Below are positions 27,276 to 35,312 of a DNA stretch of 64,000 nucleotides, one piece after another (position 1 is the stretch's first letter; each line of letters begins with the position of its first letter). Below the pieces are notes generated by a model. The model had not been told where the DNA came from. It saw nothing but the letters and a program-made list of their open reading frames with translations, and made no database searches. The translations under genes and the position numbers were made by a program. The DNA comes from Marinobacter sp. DY40_1A1 (GTDB taxonomy: Bacteria > Pseudomonadota > Gammaproteobacteria > Pseudomonadales > Oleiphilaceae), in assembly GCF_016597815.1 (NCBI RefSeq), contig NZ_VCHA01000008.1, forward strand, positions 17,374 to 81,373, written 5' to 3'.

Positions 27276-27762
27276 ATTCATTTCCCCTGCCGCCAACAGT
27301 GAGTCATGTTGTTTATACTCTTTCGAGTAAAGACCGGTTATGTGTGTAATGCAAGCATATGACTGGCATTCAACCCCGGTCAGACACCGGCCAGGTGTAA
27401 AACCAGTAGCCGCAAACATTTCGTTTAAACTTTTCCACTCCTTCATAACTCTTGCGCAAGTTATAACTGATTGTTTGTTAATTAAATAATACGGAATCTG
27501 GTCATTTAAATGTCCTTGTTGCCAGATAAGTGTATGCAAATAGCACATATACACATACATACACATTTAGGTACATTCGGTTACATGGTGAAGGTCAGGG
27601 AGTAAACAGACGTCCATCACCTGTACCAGAAGTAAACGGTTATAACGGCTGTAAAATGGAACCAGTCAGAGTTTTTCTGGAAAACGGATTGCCCTCTTTG
27701 GCTTAGCTTACGGGCAAGTCCCCCACCCTGCCGGTTCCTTATCTTTTTGTAAGGAGAAGCGC
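27276..27762. promoter_or_regulatory. AT-rich divergent control region between the M15 gene and the injection-system operon
   Basis: 487 bp with base composition clearly richer in A+T than its neighbours (for example TTGTTTGTTAATTAAATAAT near 27471-27490). It contains a 10-bp perfect palindrome (listed separately), an alternating ACATA tract near 27546-27567, and two AGTAAAC copies 30 bp apart (27601 and 27631). A TAAAAT at 27652 could be a -10 element, but no matching -35 was found. AAGGAGAAG stands just before the sheath ATG. This must hold the promoter of the 29-kb operon. Confidence 0.6.
27445..27466. promoter_or_regulatory. Candidate operator palindrome CTTGCGCAAG
   Basis: A perfect 10-bp palindrome at 27451-27460 flanked by imperfectly symmetric AT-rich arms (ATAACT and TTATAA). 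It lies in the divergent control region of the injection system. A dimeric repressor or activator site is possible; the regulator is unknown. Confidence 0.35.
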
Positions 27763-29925
27763 ATGTCTAACTATCTGGCACCGGGTGTTTTTGTTGAGGA
27801 AGTCAGTTTTCGTTCCCGCTCCATTGAGGGAGTCAGCACCAGTGTTGCGGCCATGGTCGGGCCTACACGGTTCGGGCCAGTTCGGGGCCGCCCTGAGGTT
27901 GTAACCAGTTTTGCCGACTTCCGCCGGATTTATGGTGACATCCAGGATCTGACTCTGGGTGGACAGCACACGCTTAATTACACCGCCATCGCTGCAAAGT
28001 CCTTCTTCGATAATGGTGGCAAGCTGCTTTACGTAGCCCGCACGGGGAATTTTCCGGATCCCGACAACAGCTTCGGTATTGCCAGCGACACCGACAACCA
28101 CGTCACTTTCAGTAGCCGTTTTCCAGGTGCTATGGGTAACTTCACTCTGGAGTTTGATTGGCGTGACAGCGAAAACCTGTTGCAAATACAGCCAGTTTCA
28201 AGCCCCGCAGTTGACGAAGTCCTCTTTCTTGAAGCCACCGGAGTTACAAGTTCAGCCCGATCAGGGGCTAGCCCTGCTGATGGCGCCTTCCCTGTAACCA
28301 TCCGCGCGCTGGTACGGCGAGTATCCGATACAGCCTACGCGATACATCAGAACCTCTGCCAGATTACCGATAAAGACGGCGCCCCTGTTGATCCAGCCTC
28401 TTTCGAGACGAATGCGGAAGGAGAGGCCCTTCTGGAATCTGCCGGACTGTCACGCGATAACACCGAATCGTTGCGTTTCTCAAGAGTCAGTATTCGCCAG
28501 CCGGCATCAGGCAGTCTTGATGGTGGCGCTTTCGGCGCGCTTAGCTTCTCAGCACCAACTGACCTAAGTGCCTTTTATGAAGGTGATCACTGGGGTGATC
28601 GGAACACGTTGCTAGGTGCCATCAATACTGAAGGAACCAGTTTCCAGATTAATAGCGAACTGAATGAGGGGGTCGACAGCAATATTGATTTGCCACTGGC
28701 CGCCCTTGCTGCTTCTGCGGACACGGTGCGAGCAGTAATGGTTCAGCGAACCTTTGACATTGCTGTACACAGCGGCGGGCCAGACGGGCCGATCGTTCAC
28801 ACTTACAGCGGTATTTCTACTGCGCATGATGCGGATAACAATCTTCCGCACATCCTTCCCTCAGAACCAGATTCCCGAAATGACCAGCTCACCAGCCCGG
28901 TAGCCTGCGAATTTGCAGATGATATTTCCGCTGGTGAGGTACTGCCAGCTCTGTACAACATGTTCGATGAAGAGGCTATGAACCCCAGCGGCCTCTCGGT
29001 TGAAGGCCCTCGCTTTCTGATTACCCTTGAAGGCGGTTCTGACGGCGACGCGCCTCAGGCACTGCACTACGGTGGTGCAACTGATGAAGTGAACGGCAGC
29101 ATTGGGTTTGCCGCCCTCGAAGAAGTGGAAGATATATCCATTGTGATGGCTCCGGCTGCGGCAGCTGATCCGAATCAGCATCAGGCAGTGGTGGCAGAAA
29201 TGCAAAAGCACTGCCGCCGTATGCGTTACCGCATTGGTATTGTAGACAGCAGGGAATCCATGGCGCTTTCTGAAGTGCGGGAGTTTCGCTCCAATTTCAA
29301 TGACTCGCGACTTGCACTTTACTATCCATGGGTAGTGATCTCCGATCCGCGGGGTATCCGCAAGACAATCAATGTGCCACCCGCAGGCTTTATCGCAGGC
29401 ATTTACGCCTACACCGATGTTCAGCGCGGAGTGCACAAAACCCCTGCAAACACTCCCGTTATCGGCGCATTGCGCTTTGCGCAGGAGATCAATCAGTTCC
29501 AGCAGGAGCTATTGAATCCCACCGGTATTAATTGCCTTCGCTCATTCCCAGGCCGGGGCCACCAGGTATGGGGCGGTCGGACCCTTTCTGATGATCCCGA
29601 ATGGAAGTACCTGAGTGTGCGGCGCTACTTCCTGTACCTGGAACGCTCCATTGAAAAATCCACCCAGTGGGCGGTGTTTGAGCCCAACGGTGAACGGCTC
29701 TGGGAAAACGTGCGCAACGCGGTGGACGCTTTCCTTTTCAATGAGTGGCGTAACGGCCGCCTGCTGGGCTCCGAAAAAACGGCCTGGTTCGTGCGTTGTG
29801 ACCGCAGCACCATGACTCAGAATGATCTGGACAATGGCCGATTGGTTTGTGAAGTCGGCGCAGCAGCACTTAAACCAGCAGAGTTTGTTGTCTTCCGGGT
29901 TGGCCAGAAAACTGCCGATAGTTGA
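27763..29925 (+). CDS. Contractile injection system sheath protein (main, Afp2/3-like)
   Basis: 720 aa. The start (YLAPGVFVEEVSFRSRSIEG, then VAAMVGPTRFGPV) and end (LDNGRLVCEVGAAALKPAEF, VVFRV) are classic for phage-tail and eCIS sheath proteins. KSFFDNGGKLLYVAR (residues about 84-98) and YLERSIEKSTQWAVFEPN near the C-terminus are likewise conserved. At 720 aa it is much longer than Afp2 or Pvc2 (about 355 aa), because of a large middle insertion (roughly residues 115-430) that probably forms extra surface domains. Sheath subunits stack around the tube and contract to drive it into a target. It has a strong AAGGAGAAG site and is the first gene of the operon. Confidence 0.95.
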   Translation: MSNYLAPGVFVEEVSFRSRSIEGVSTSVAAMVGPTRFGPVRGRPEVVTSFADFRRIYGDIQDLTLGGQHTLNYTAIAAKSFFDNGGKLLYVARTGNFPDPDNSFGIASDTDNHVTFSSRFPGAMGNFTLEFDWRDSENLLQIQPVSSPAVDEVLFLEATGVTSSARSGASPADGAFPVTIRALVRRVSDTAYAIHQNLCQITDKDGAPVDPASFETNAEGEALLESAGLSRDNTESLRFSRVSIRQPASGSLDGGAFGALSFSAPTDLSAFYEGDHWGDRNTLLGAINTEGTSFQINSELNEGVDSNIDLPLAALAASADTVRAVMVQRTFDIAVHSGGPDGPIVHTYSGISTAHDADNNLPHILPSEPDSRNDQLTSPVACEFADDISAGEVLPALYNMFDEEAMNPSGLSVEGPRFLITLEGGSDGDAPQALHYGGATDEVNGSIGFAALEEVEDISIVMAPAAAADPNQHQAVVAEMQKHCRRMRYRIGIVDSRESMALSEVREFRSNFNDSRLALYYPWVVISDPRGIRKTINVPPAGFIAGIYAYTDVQRGVHKTPANTPVIGALRFAQEINQFQQELLNPTGINCLRSFPGRGHQVWGGRTLSDDPEWKYLSVRRYFLYLERSIEKSTQWAVFEPNGERLWENVRNAVDAFLFNEWRNGRLLGSEKTAWFVRCDRSTMTQNDLDNGRLVCEVGAAALKPAEFVVFRVGQKTADS

Positions 29926-29989
29926 TAAACAAGAGCTCAAATGGAATCACTCGAAAATGCTCACCTGAATCTTCAAGAAGGATCGCGAT

Positions 29990-30451
29990 ATGGCACAGTA
30001 CAGAGAAACCCCATACGGCGTTTTCAACTACTTGGTTGATCTGTCGGATTCAGACGCCGGTGAAACTGAGATAGCCGGTGGCTTTTCCGAAGTTTCCGGC
30101 CTGAACATGGAAATAACGGTCGCCGAATACCGGGCCGGTAATCATAAATCAAATTACGTTACCAAGGTTCCTGCCATCCACAAATCCGGTGATATCACCT
30201 TGAAGCGGGGAGTGATTGGCGCTGAAAACCTCTATAACTGGCTGGACCAGGTGCGGTCCGGTGACGTGACTGCCAAGCGTAACGTGGTGATCAAATTGAT
30301 GAGCGAGAACCATGGCGAGTTAGCAGTTCAATGGAAGCTTATCAACGCAATGCCCATTAAATGGACTGGGCCAACGCTGACTGCAAAAGGTGGTAGCGAC
30401 GTTGCCATCGAAGAGTTGGTGCTTGCAGTTGAACACATCACCCAGGATTAG
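29990..30451 (+). CDS. Inner tube protein (gp19/Afp1-like)
   Basis: 153 aa, normal length for eCIS tube proteins. GVFNYLVDLSDSDAG, FSEVSGLNMEITVAEYRAGN, KSGDITLKRGVIGAENLYNW and the C-terminal VAIEELVLAVEHI are the conserved blocks of the tail-tube fold shared with T4 gp19 and Hcp. It polymerises into the tube inside the sheath and probably holds cargo in its lumen. AAGGA precedes the ATG by 7 bp. A weaker tube paralogue is encoded at 31931. Confidence 0.95.
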   Translation: MAQYRETPYGVFNYLVDLSDSDAGETEIAGGFSEVSGLNMEITVAEYRAGNHKSNYVTKVPAIHKSGDITLKRGVIGAENLYNWLDQVRSGDVTAKRNVVIKLMSENHGELAVQWKLINAMPIKWTGPTLTAKGGSDVAIEELVLAVEHITQD

Positions 30452-30459
30452 ATCGCCTT

Positions 30460-31938
30460 ATGCAAACCCTGCTGGCATCTCGGATTGAGCTAACCCCTCG
30501 CCCCCACCAGAGCAATATTCCGGTTCTGGCCTGTGGTATGGCGGGCCATTGCCCCGGGAGAGTGCGAAAAGAACGGCTTTTTGCTCTCCCTGAGGCAATC
30601 AGTGCAATTCGTTCTGCCGGGTTTGATAGCAGGCTCGCTGAATTGGAGAAGGCTGACGAAGCTATTTTTCATTTGCCAATCCCGATAAATTCCAGTGCCG
30701 AATTTCATGACATATTCCCGGATGCCGCAACTGCTACAACCAACTATCAAAGCACACTGGCAGGATCAAACGCCTGGCTACCAGGCTGTGTAGATGACTT
30801 TTTTGCTAATGGTGGCACCCGCTTATGGGTCGTTGCTGTACCGGAAGATGAAGATCACAATGCATTTCTTCCCGACCCCGGAGTAGCACTTCATAACACA
30901 GGTTCTTTACGCGGTATTGCATCCCTTCTGGTGATACCCGAAGTTGGACTGATAGTCCTGCCAGATCTTGAACGCCTGCAAATTCCGGCAAAACTTCCGG
31001 GCGTACCTGCACCGGTCCATACCAGCGAATCAGTACATTTCGTACCCTGCTCCACTTCATTACCGGTTTCTGAAAGCAGTTTTCAACCATCGTCGCCCCA
31101 GCTCAGCGAACCACTCGAAACCGAAGTATTATTGAAGAGTATTTTGCCCTTGCTGAATCAGCACCGCCCCGACATACAATGGTTGTGGCCGGTCTCACTG
31201 TTCTATGATCAGGACCGGCAGATACCCGCAGTCAGCGACAAGGCTCTGAATAAAATCCGCAATATAGCCAATAGCCCCAGTGGCCACAGGCTGCGGCAGC
31301 TGCAATTTGTTTTCCCCTACCTGGCCCGAGCCAATGGGCAGCTTTCAAGCCCCAGTGGAGTGCTTGCAGGTGCACAATCCAGAGTGGCTCAAACTCAGGG
31401 CCCTTGGCGATCCATTGCCGGCCAGGTTCTGGTCACCAGCGGCGAGCCTTTCCCGCTACAGTCGATCCCCTCACAAACGGCCTTGAGGAATAATCCGGGA
31501 ATCAGTGTGTTAACCCGCAAACCTCAGGGCGTGATGTTGGATGATGAGCGTCTCGCTGTTCCCGCGCTGCACCCTGACGACTACAGTTATTTCCAGCAGC
31601 AGGACAGGTATGACTCGTTCAGAAGCGCCGAGATCATGCGGTTTCTGGGCCACCTGCGTCGCCAACTAAAACAACTGGGCGAACGCCTGGTGTTTCGCGC
31701 TGACCACCGTGATTCTGCTCCCAGGCTAGCTTTGGAAAACTTTCTGCGCCAACTGCATCGTCAAGGTGCACTTCGAGGCGGGCTCCCGGAAGAGGCGTTT
31801 TACATAGAGCAAACACAGAGCCAGGAGGGAGTGATCCTCATCGAAGTCATATTGGCCCCCTCGTTGCCCATCGACAGGATTCGCCTTACGTTCACCAACC
31901 GATTCGGCGAATGGCAGGGAGAGCTGAAAAATGACTGA
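30460..31938 (+). CDS. Second, divergent sheath-like protein
   Basis: 492 aa. Related to sheath proteins by DDFFANGGTRLWVVAVP (compare FFDNGGKLLYVAR in the main sheath) and by the C-terminal domain SAEIMRFLGHLRRQLKQLGE through LAPSLPIDRIRLTF. The N-terminus is altered: the usual YxAPGVYVEE opening is missing and replaced by LLASRIELTPRPHQSN. The first turn of the handshake strands may therefore be lost. Afp and PVC also carry extra sheath paralogues (Afp3, Afp4) that probably form the basal ring. I infer the same for this one. It begins 8 bp after the tube gene and overlaps the next gene by 8 bp. Confidence 0.85.
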   Translation: MQTLLASRIELTPRPHQSNIPVLACGMAGHCPGRVRKERLFALPEAISAIRSAGFDSRLAELEKADEAIFHLPIPINSSAEFHDIFPDAATATTNYQSTLAGSNAWLPGCVDDFFANGGTRLWVVAVPEDEDHNAFLPDPGVALHNTGSLRGIASLLVIPEVGLIVLPDLERLQIPAKLPGVPAPVHTSESVHFVPCSTSLPVSESSFQPSSPQLSEPLETEVLLKSILPLLNQHRPDIQWLWPVSLFYDQDRQIPAVSDKALNKIRNIANSPSGHRLRQLQFVFPYLARANGQLSSPSGVLAGAQSRVAQTQGPWRSIAGQVLVTSGEPFPLQSIPSQTALRNNPGISVLTRKPQGVMLDDERLAVPALHPDDYSYFQQQDRYDSFRSAEIMRFLGHLRRQLKQLGERLVFRADHRDSAPRLALENFLRQLHRQGALRGGLPEEAFYIEQTQSQEGVILIEVILAPSLPIDRIRLTFTNRFGEWQGELKND

Positions 31939-32440
31939 ATTCGTACCTTTTCGCTTTCTCGTCAACCTGCATGATAGCCGTTCCGGCGATCTGCTGTGCA
32001 GTGGGTCCTTCAGCGAAGTTTCCGGGTTTGAGCTAACCATGGAACCAAGAAGCATTGCTGAAGGCGGCCGCAACTGGGGTGAGCATCAAAGAAGCGGTGT
32101 TACCCGATTTGCTCCAATGGTTCTGAAGCGCGGGGTTACACACGTAAACGACCTCTGGAGCTGGTTCGATATTACCACTAGAGGGGCAAACTACGGCTAC
32201 CGTATGCACGGAGAAATCATTCTGCTTGGTAACCCTCTTAAAGAGAGTGGAGGGTACGAATACAACCCGGTAATGACCTGGAAGCTTACTGGCGTATTGG
32301 CGACGCGATTCAAAGGACCTGACATGAACGCCACGGCAAGCCAGGTAGCTATTGAAGAACTGCATCTGGTACATGAAGGGCTGGAACTGAAAAGAACTCC
32401 AAGCCCCGGTTCGGGAACTGCAACGGAGGGCTCGCAATGA
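31931..32440 (+). CDS. Second tube-like protein (Afp5-like, tube initiator)
   Basis: 169 aa. The same fold signatures as the main tube occur in altered form: FRFLVNLHDSRSGDLL, GSFSEVSGFELTMEPRSI, LKRGVTHVNDLWSWFD and VAIEELHLVHEGLEL. A Ser/Thr/Gly-rich tail follows. In Afp/PVC particles Afp5 is a tube-like ring joining the hub and the main tube. The tube/sheath order here (sheath, tube, sheath-like, tube-like) supports an adaptor ring. It overlaps the sheath-like gene before it and the Afp7-like gene after it (ATGA at 32437). Confidence 0.88.
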   Translation: MTEFVPFRFLVNLHDSRSGDLLCSGSFSEVSGFELTMEPRSIAEGGRNWGEHQRSGVTRFAPMVLKRGVTHVNDLWSWFDITTRGANYGYRMHGEIILLGNPLKESGGYEYNPVMTWKLTGVLATRFKGPDMNATASQVAIEELHLVHEGLELKRTPSPGSGTATEGSQ

Positions 32441-33423
32441 AGCAACCTGAAAGAGGCAGGCTGATACCCGTATCCGGAAAAGAGAATAGCCCCGACCTGG
32501 AAAACGCGGTAGACGTGCAATTCAATCCTACAAGTTTGAAGGTTGGGCTCTCCAATTCATTGAATACCGGTGAGCAGCAAAAATCTGGTAAAGCAGCTCA
32601 ATATGTTTCATCCAGCTCTTCGTATCTCAGCATTGAGTTGATTTTTGATACTACCCTTCCCGATGACTATGTTGGAGAGCAGTCCAGCCAGGACGTTCGG
32701 CTTTTAACCCGAAAAATTCCCGACCGGTTCATGAAGCCCGGAGACCTCCTCAACGAAGACACAGAAGACAGGCAGGCACCGAGTCGCTGCCTTTTTCAGT
32801 GGGGAGCATTCGAGTTTGTAGGGCTGCTGGAAAGGTTCGATGAGACGTTGGACTTTTTCTCCCCCGAGGGAACGCCGTTAAGAGCAACTGTATCCCTAGC
32901 CCTGAAAGAAGACAGCTATCAATTCCGCAACCGTGATGCCGCTGCGACTGAACGGGCTATGCCAACGCTTACTTCAACCGGCAACAACAAACTGACTGGT
33001 TCACAAGAAAACACGCGTCCTGTTTCTGGTGCGAGCGACAGCGAAAAAGGAAACTGGCGCGATACCGCTCTTTACAACGGTGTGGAAAACCCCCGACTGC
33101 CATCAGGTAGTGAAATTGCCAACCCTCCCCTTTCCCCTGCCAAAGCGCTGGGGATGGCCAAAAGCCAGACTACCACCGCAGTTAAAAACGCAATGAGCAC
33201 GGCCTCCCCGGCTTTTCGCTATGGAAATTCCTCCAGCCTCGGCAGCGCGATTGAGGGGGCATTCAGCCACAGCCTGAGGGCCGACCTGACAGACGGAGTC
33301 AGTGCAGAATCGTTGCGCGCTGCACGGGATCGAAACATTAAGGATTTACGGGAAAACATGGATCAACCCTGGATGGAAGGGCCGCGACGGGCGGCCAGGG
33401 ATTCAGGTGTTGGGTTTGACTGA
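32437..33423 (+). CDS. Afp7-like baseplate/tube-initiator protein with a degenerate LysM
   Basis: 328 aa. The N-terminal block VDVQFNPTSLKVGLSNSLN, then YLSIELIFDTTLPDDY, is the CIS-tube domain of Afp7/Pvc7. A segment GNWRDTALYNGVENPRLPSG (about residues 205-224) looks like the LysM signature WRxIAxxNGIxNPR in weakened form. The C-terminal 100 residues are low in order and rich in Ala/Ser/Arg. In related systems this protein sits between the spike hub and the tube. It is translationally coupled to the tube-like gene before it. Confidence 0.85.
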   Translation: MKQPERGRLIPVSGKENSPDLENAVDVQFNPTSLKVGLSNSLNTGEQQKSGKAAQYVSSSSSYLSIELIFDTTLPDDYVGEQSSQDVRLLTRKIPDRFMKPGDLLNEDTEDRQAPSRCLFQWGAFEFVGLLERFDETLDFFSPEGTPLRATVSLALKEDSYQFRNRDAAATERAMPTLTSTGNNKLTGSQENTRPVSGASDSEKGNWRDTALYNGVENPRLPSGSEIANPPLSPAKALGMAKSQTTTAVKNAMSTASPAFRYGNSSSLGSAIEGAFSHSLRADLTDGVSAESLRAARDRNIKDLRENMDQPWMEGPRRAARDSGVGFD

Positions 33424-33443
33424 ACGACACAAGGGCAGCTGAT

Positions 33444-33605
33444 ATGCCATTGCTGATTGACGAAGTTATTGCGGAAGTGGCGAAAACACCCACTCCAGAT
33501 AACCAGGCACAGGTAGCACCACGGGATAGCGGAAGCGATCAGAGCAACATGTTTGCGCAACTTGAAATACTGCGTGAGCGACAGCAGCGGTTGGAGGTGG
33601 ACTAA
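33444..33605 (+). CDS. Small Afp6/DUF5908-like protein
   Basis: 53 aa, MPLLIDEVIAEVAKTPTP... with a C-terminal heptad-like helix (LEILRERQQRLEV). Short proteins with a MPxxIxEvvixxxv start (DUF5908) sit at the Afp6 position of many injection-system operons. AAGGGCAG lies 7-8 bp upstream. It ends 5 bp before the hub gene. The match is short, so the family name is a likely rather than a sure call; codon context and position make it a real gene. Confidence 0.8.
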   Translation: MPLLIDEVIAEVAKTPTPDNQAQVAPRDSGSDQSNMFAQLEILRERQQRLEVD

Positions 33606-33610
33606 TCACC

Positions 33611-34660
33611 ATGCAGAGCCAGCCACTGATTAATATTCGCCCAAGAATATCGGTAAACGGCGAAAACCGTGCCGACCTGGCAGCCCAGCTGAATTCTTTA
33701 ACCATTCAGCTCCCCTGGCATGGCTGTGCCAGCGCCGAACTGTCAGTCACCAACTGGGGTCTTGCAGACGGCAGCCCATACCCATCCTGGTTGTTCAATC
33801 ATATTTCCATGGGAGACCAAGTACATATTGCCCATGACACGCCTTCTATTACGCTGTTTGAGGGCGAAGTAACCGGAATTGAAGAGCAATACGGAGCATC
33901 CGCTCCTGTGCTGACCCTGCTTTTACAAGATCGTCTGCATTTGCTTGGCCGGCTTCGCCAGAGCCGTTGCCACGAAGACCAGACTCCTGATCAACTGCTG
34001 CAGACACTGGCCAGCGATGCCGGGCTGGAAGCAGATACCCGCGTGTCTGATGTGGCTGCAGACTGGCATCAGCTGAATGAAAGTGCCCTGGCTTTTGCCC
34101 TCAGGATTTGCCGGCGGTTCGATGTGGGTTTACGGCTGGATCGTGGAGCTTTGCGAGCCATGCCCGAGGACCCTGATCCTGAACCGGTTGTATTAGGACC
34201 AGGCAACGGAGCCCTGAACATCCGCATTTTGGCAGACCTGAACCACCAGTATCAGCATTCAAAGGTAACCGGATATAACCCCACCACCGGAGAACCTGTC
34301 GAGGCTACTGCCGATCAGCCCAGGCAATCTGCCCCGGGAAAAACAGCCGGTGACACCCTTGCGGATTTGGGTTGGGAGAGTAGCGACACCCTGCCCCACC
34401 CGATGGCACGCAGCCATTCTGAAGCAGAAGCTTATGCTTCGGCAGGGTTCCACAGACAAGCCCGTAAATTCCTCCACGGCGAACTGATCTGCATGGGTGA
34501 GCCCAATCTGAAGCCCGGCAAGGAAATCGAGCTTGAAGGTGTCTCACCCAGGCTTGCAGGAATCTGGCAGGTGGGCCTGTGCCGACACACCTTTGATAGC
34601 CGCAATGGCTTTCGCAGCCATGCAAAAATCCATCGCGCTCAATGGAACCCGGAACCATGA
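33611..34660 (+). CDS. Spike hub protein (gpD/gp27-like, N-terminal half of Afp8)
   Basis: 349 aa. The sequence matches phage late-control protein D/gp27: DQVHIAHDTPSITLFEGEVTGIE, LLLQDRLHLLGRLRQS, DQLLQTLASDAGLEAD, and the C-terminal hub domain (LKPGKEIELEGVSPRLAGIW). Three copies form the hub that connects tube and spike. In Afp8/Pvc8 and VgrG this is fused to the gp5-like spike; here the spike is a separate gene overlapping by 4 bp (ATGA). That split is described as a finding. Confidence 0.88.
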   Translation: MQSQPLINIRPRISVNGENRADLAAQLNSLTIQLPWHGCASAELSVTNWGLADGSPYPSWLFNHISMGDQVHIAHDTPSITLFEGEVTGIEEQYGASAPVLTLLLQDRLHLLGRLRQSRCHEDQTPDQLLQTLASDAGLEADTRVSDVAADWHQLNESALAFALRICRRFDVGLRLDRGALRAMPEDPDPEPVVLGPGNGALNIRILADLNHQYQHSKVTGYNPTTGEPVEATADQPRQSAPGKTAGDTLADLGWESSDTLPHPMARSHSEAEAYASAGFHRQARKFLHGELICMGEPNLKPGKEIELEGVSPRLAGIWQVGLCRHTFDSRNGFRSHAKIHRAQWNPEP

Positions 34661-35301
34661 ATAGCCACATCCCCGGAAACCTTCAGAGCCTACAACTGGC
34701 TGAAGTGATTGATAATGCCGACCCGGAGAACCGAGGTCGCATACGCGTTCGCTTCCACGCCACGGAGCTGGAGTGCTGGGCGAGCGTTATTGCCCCCTCT
34801 GCCGGCCAGGGCTATGGAGCCAGTTTTATACCTCGCTTGGGTGAAACCGTGGTAGCCGCCTTTGCAGCTCCGGACATGCCGCTGGTATTAGGCAGCATCT
34901 GGACTGGCACCGAGAGCCGCCCGGATGAAGCCGAGCCACAAGAGGAGCACTACGTGGTGCGAACGCCTTCCGGAACCGTTATGGAGTTTGACGATAGCGC
35001 CTCAGGCCCTTCATTCGAGGTTATAACCCGCTCGGGATACAGCGTTCGTATCAGCGAAAGTGGCGGAGGCGAAATCAACATAGAGCGAGGAAGCCAGAAA
35101 GTCACGCTCACATCTACCTCTATAGAAGTGAGTAGCTCGGGGCCCGTAGAAATCAGCGCCGCAAATGTCAGCATATCCGCCAGTATGGTTCAGGTGGATG
35201 CCAGCATGTCACGGTTCAGCGGTGTAGTTCAGGCAGACACAGTCATTGCCAACTCGGTAGTGGGAACCAGTTACACCCCAGGCGCCGGGAACATCTGGTA
35301 G
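34657..35301 (+). CDS. Spike protein (gpV/gp5-like, C-terminal half of Afp8)
   Basis: 214 aa from the ATG at 34657 overlapping the hub stop (ATGA); an in-frame ATG lies 15 bp earlier. NADPENRGRIRVRFHA followed by WASVIAPSAGQGYGASFIPR and GETVVAAFAAPDMPLVLGSIW is the OB-fold of phage baseplate V proteins. The remaining 100 residues form a beta-helical needle: short repeats such as SIEVSSSGPVEISAANVSIS and ASMVQVDASMSRFSG. Three copies would form a triangular spike. No PAAR sharpening protein gene was found in the operon. Confidence 0.88.
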   Translation: MNSHIPGNLQSLQLAEVIDNADPENRGRIRVRFHATELECWASVIAPSAGQGYGASFIPRLGETVVAAFAAPDMPLVLGSIWTGTESRPDEAEPQEEHYVVRTPSGTVMEFDDSASGPSFEVITRSGYSVRISESGGGEINIERGSQKVTLTSTSIEVSSSGPVEISAANVSISASMVQVDASMSRFSGVVQADTVIANSVVGTSYTPGAGNIW

Positions 35302-35312
35302 GAGGCATAAGC

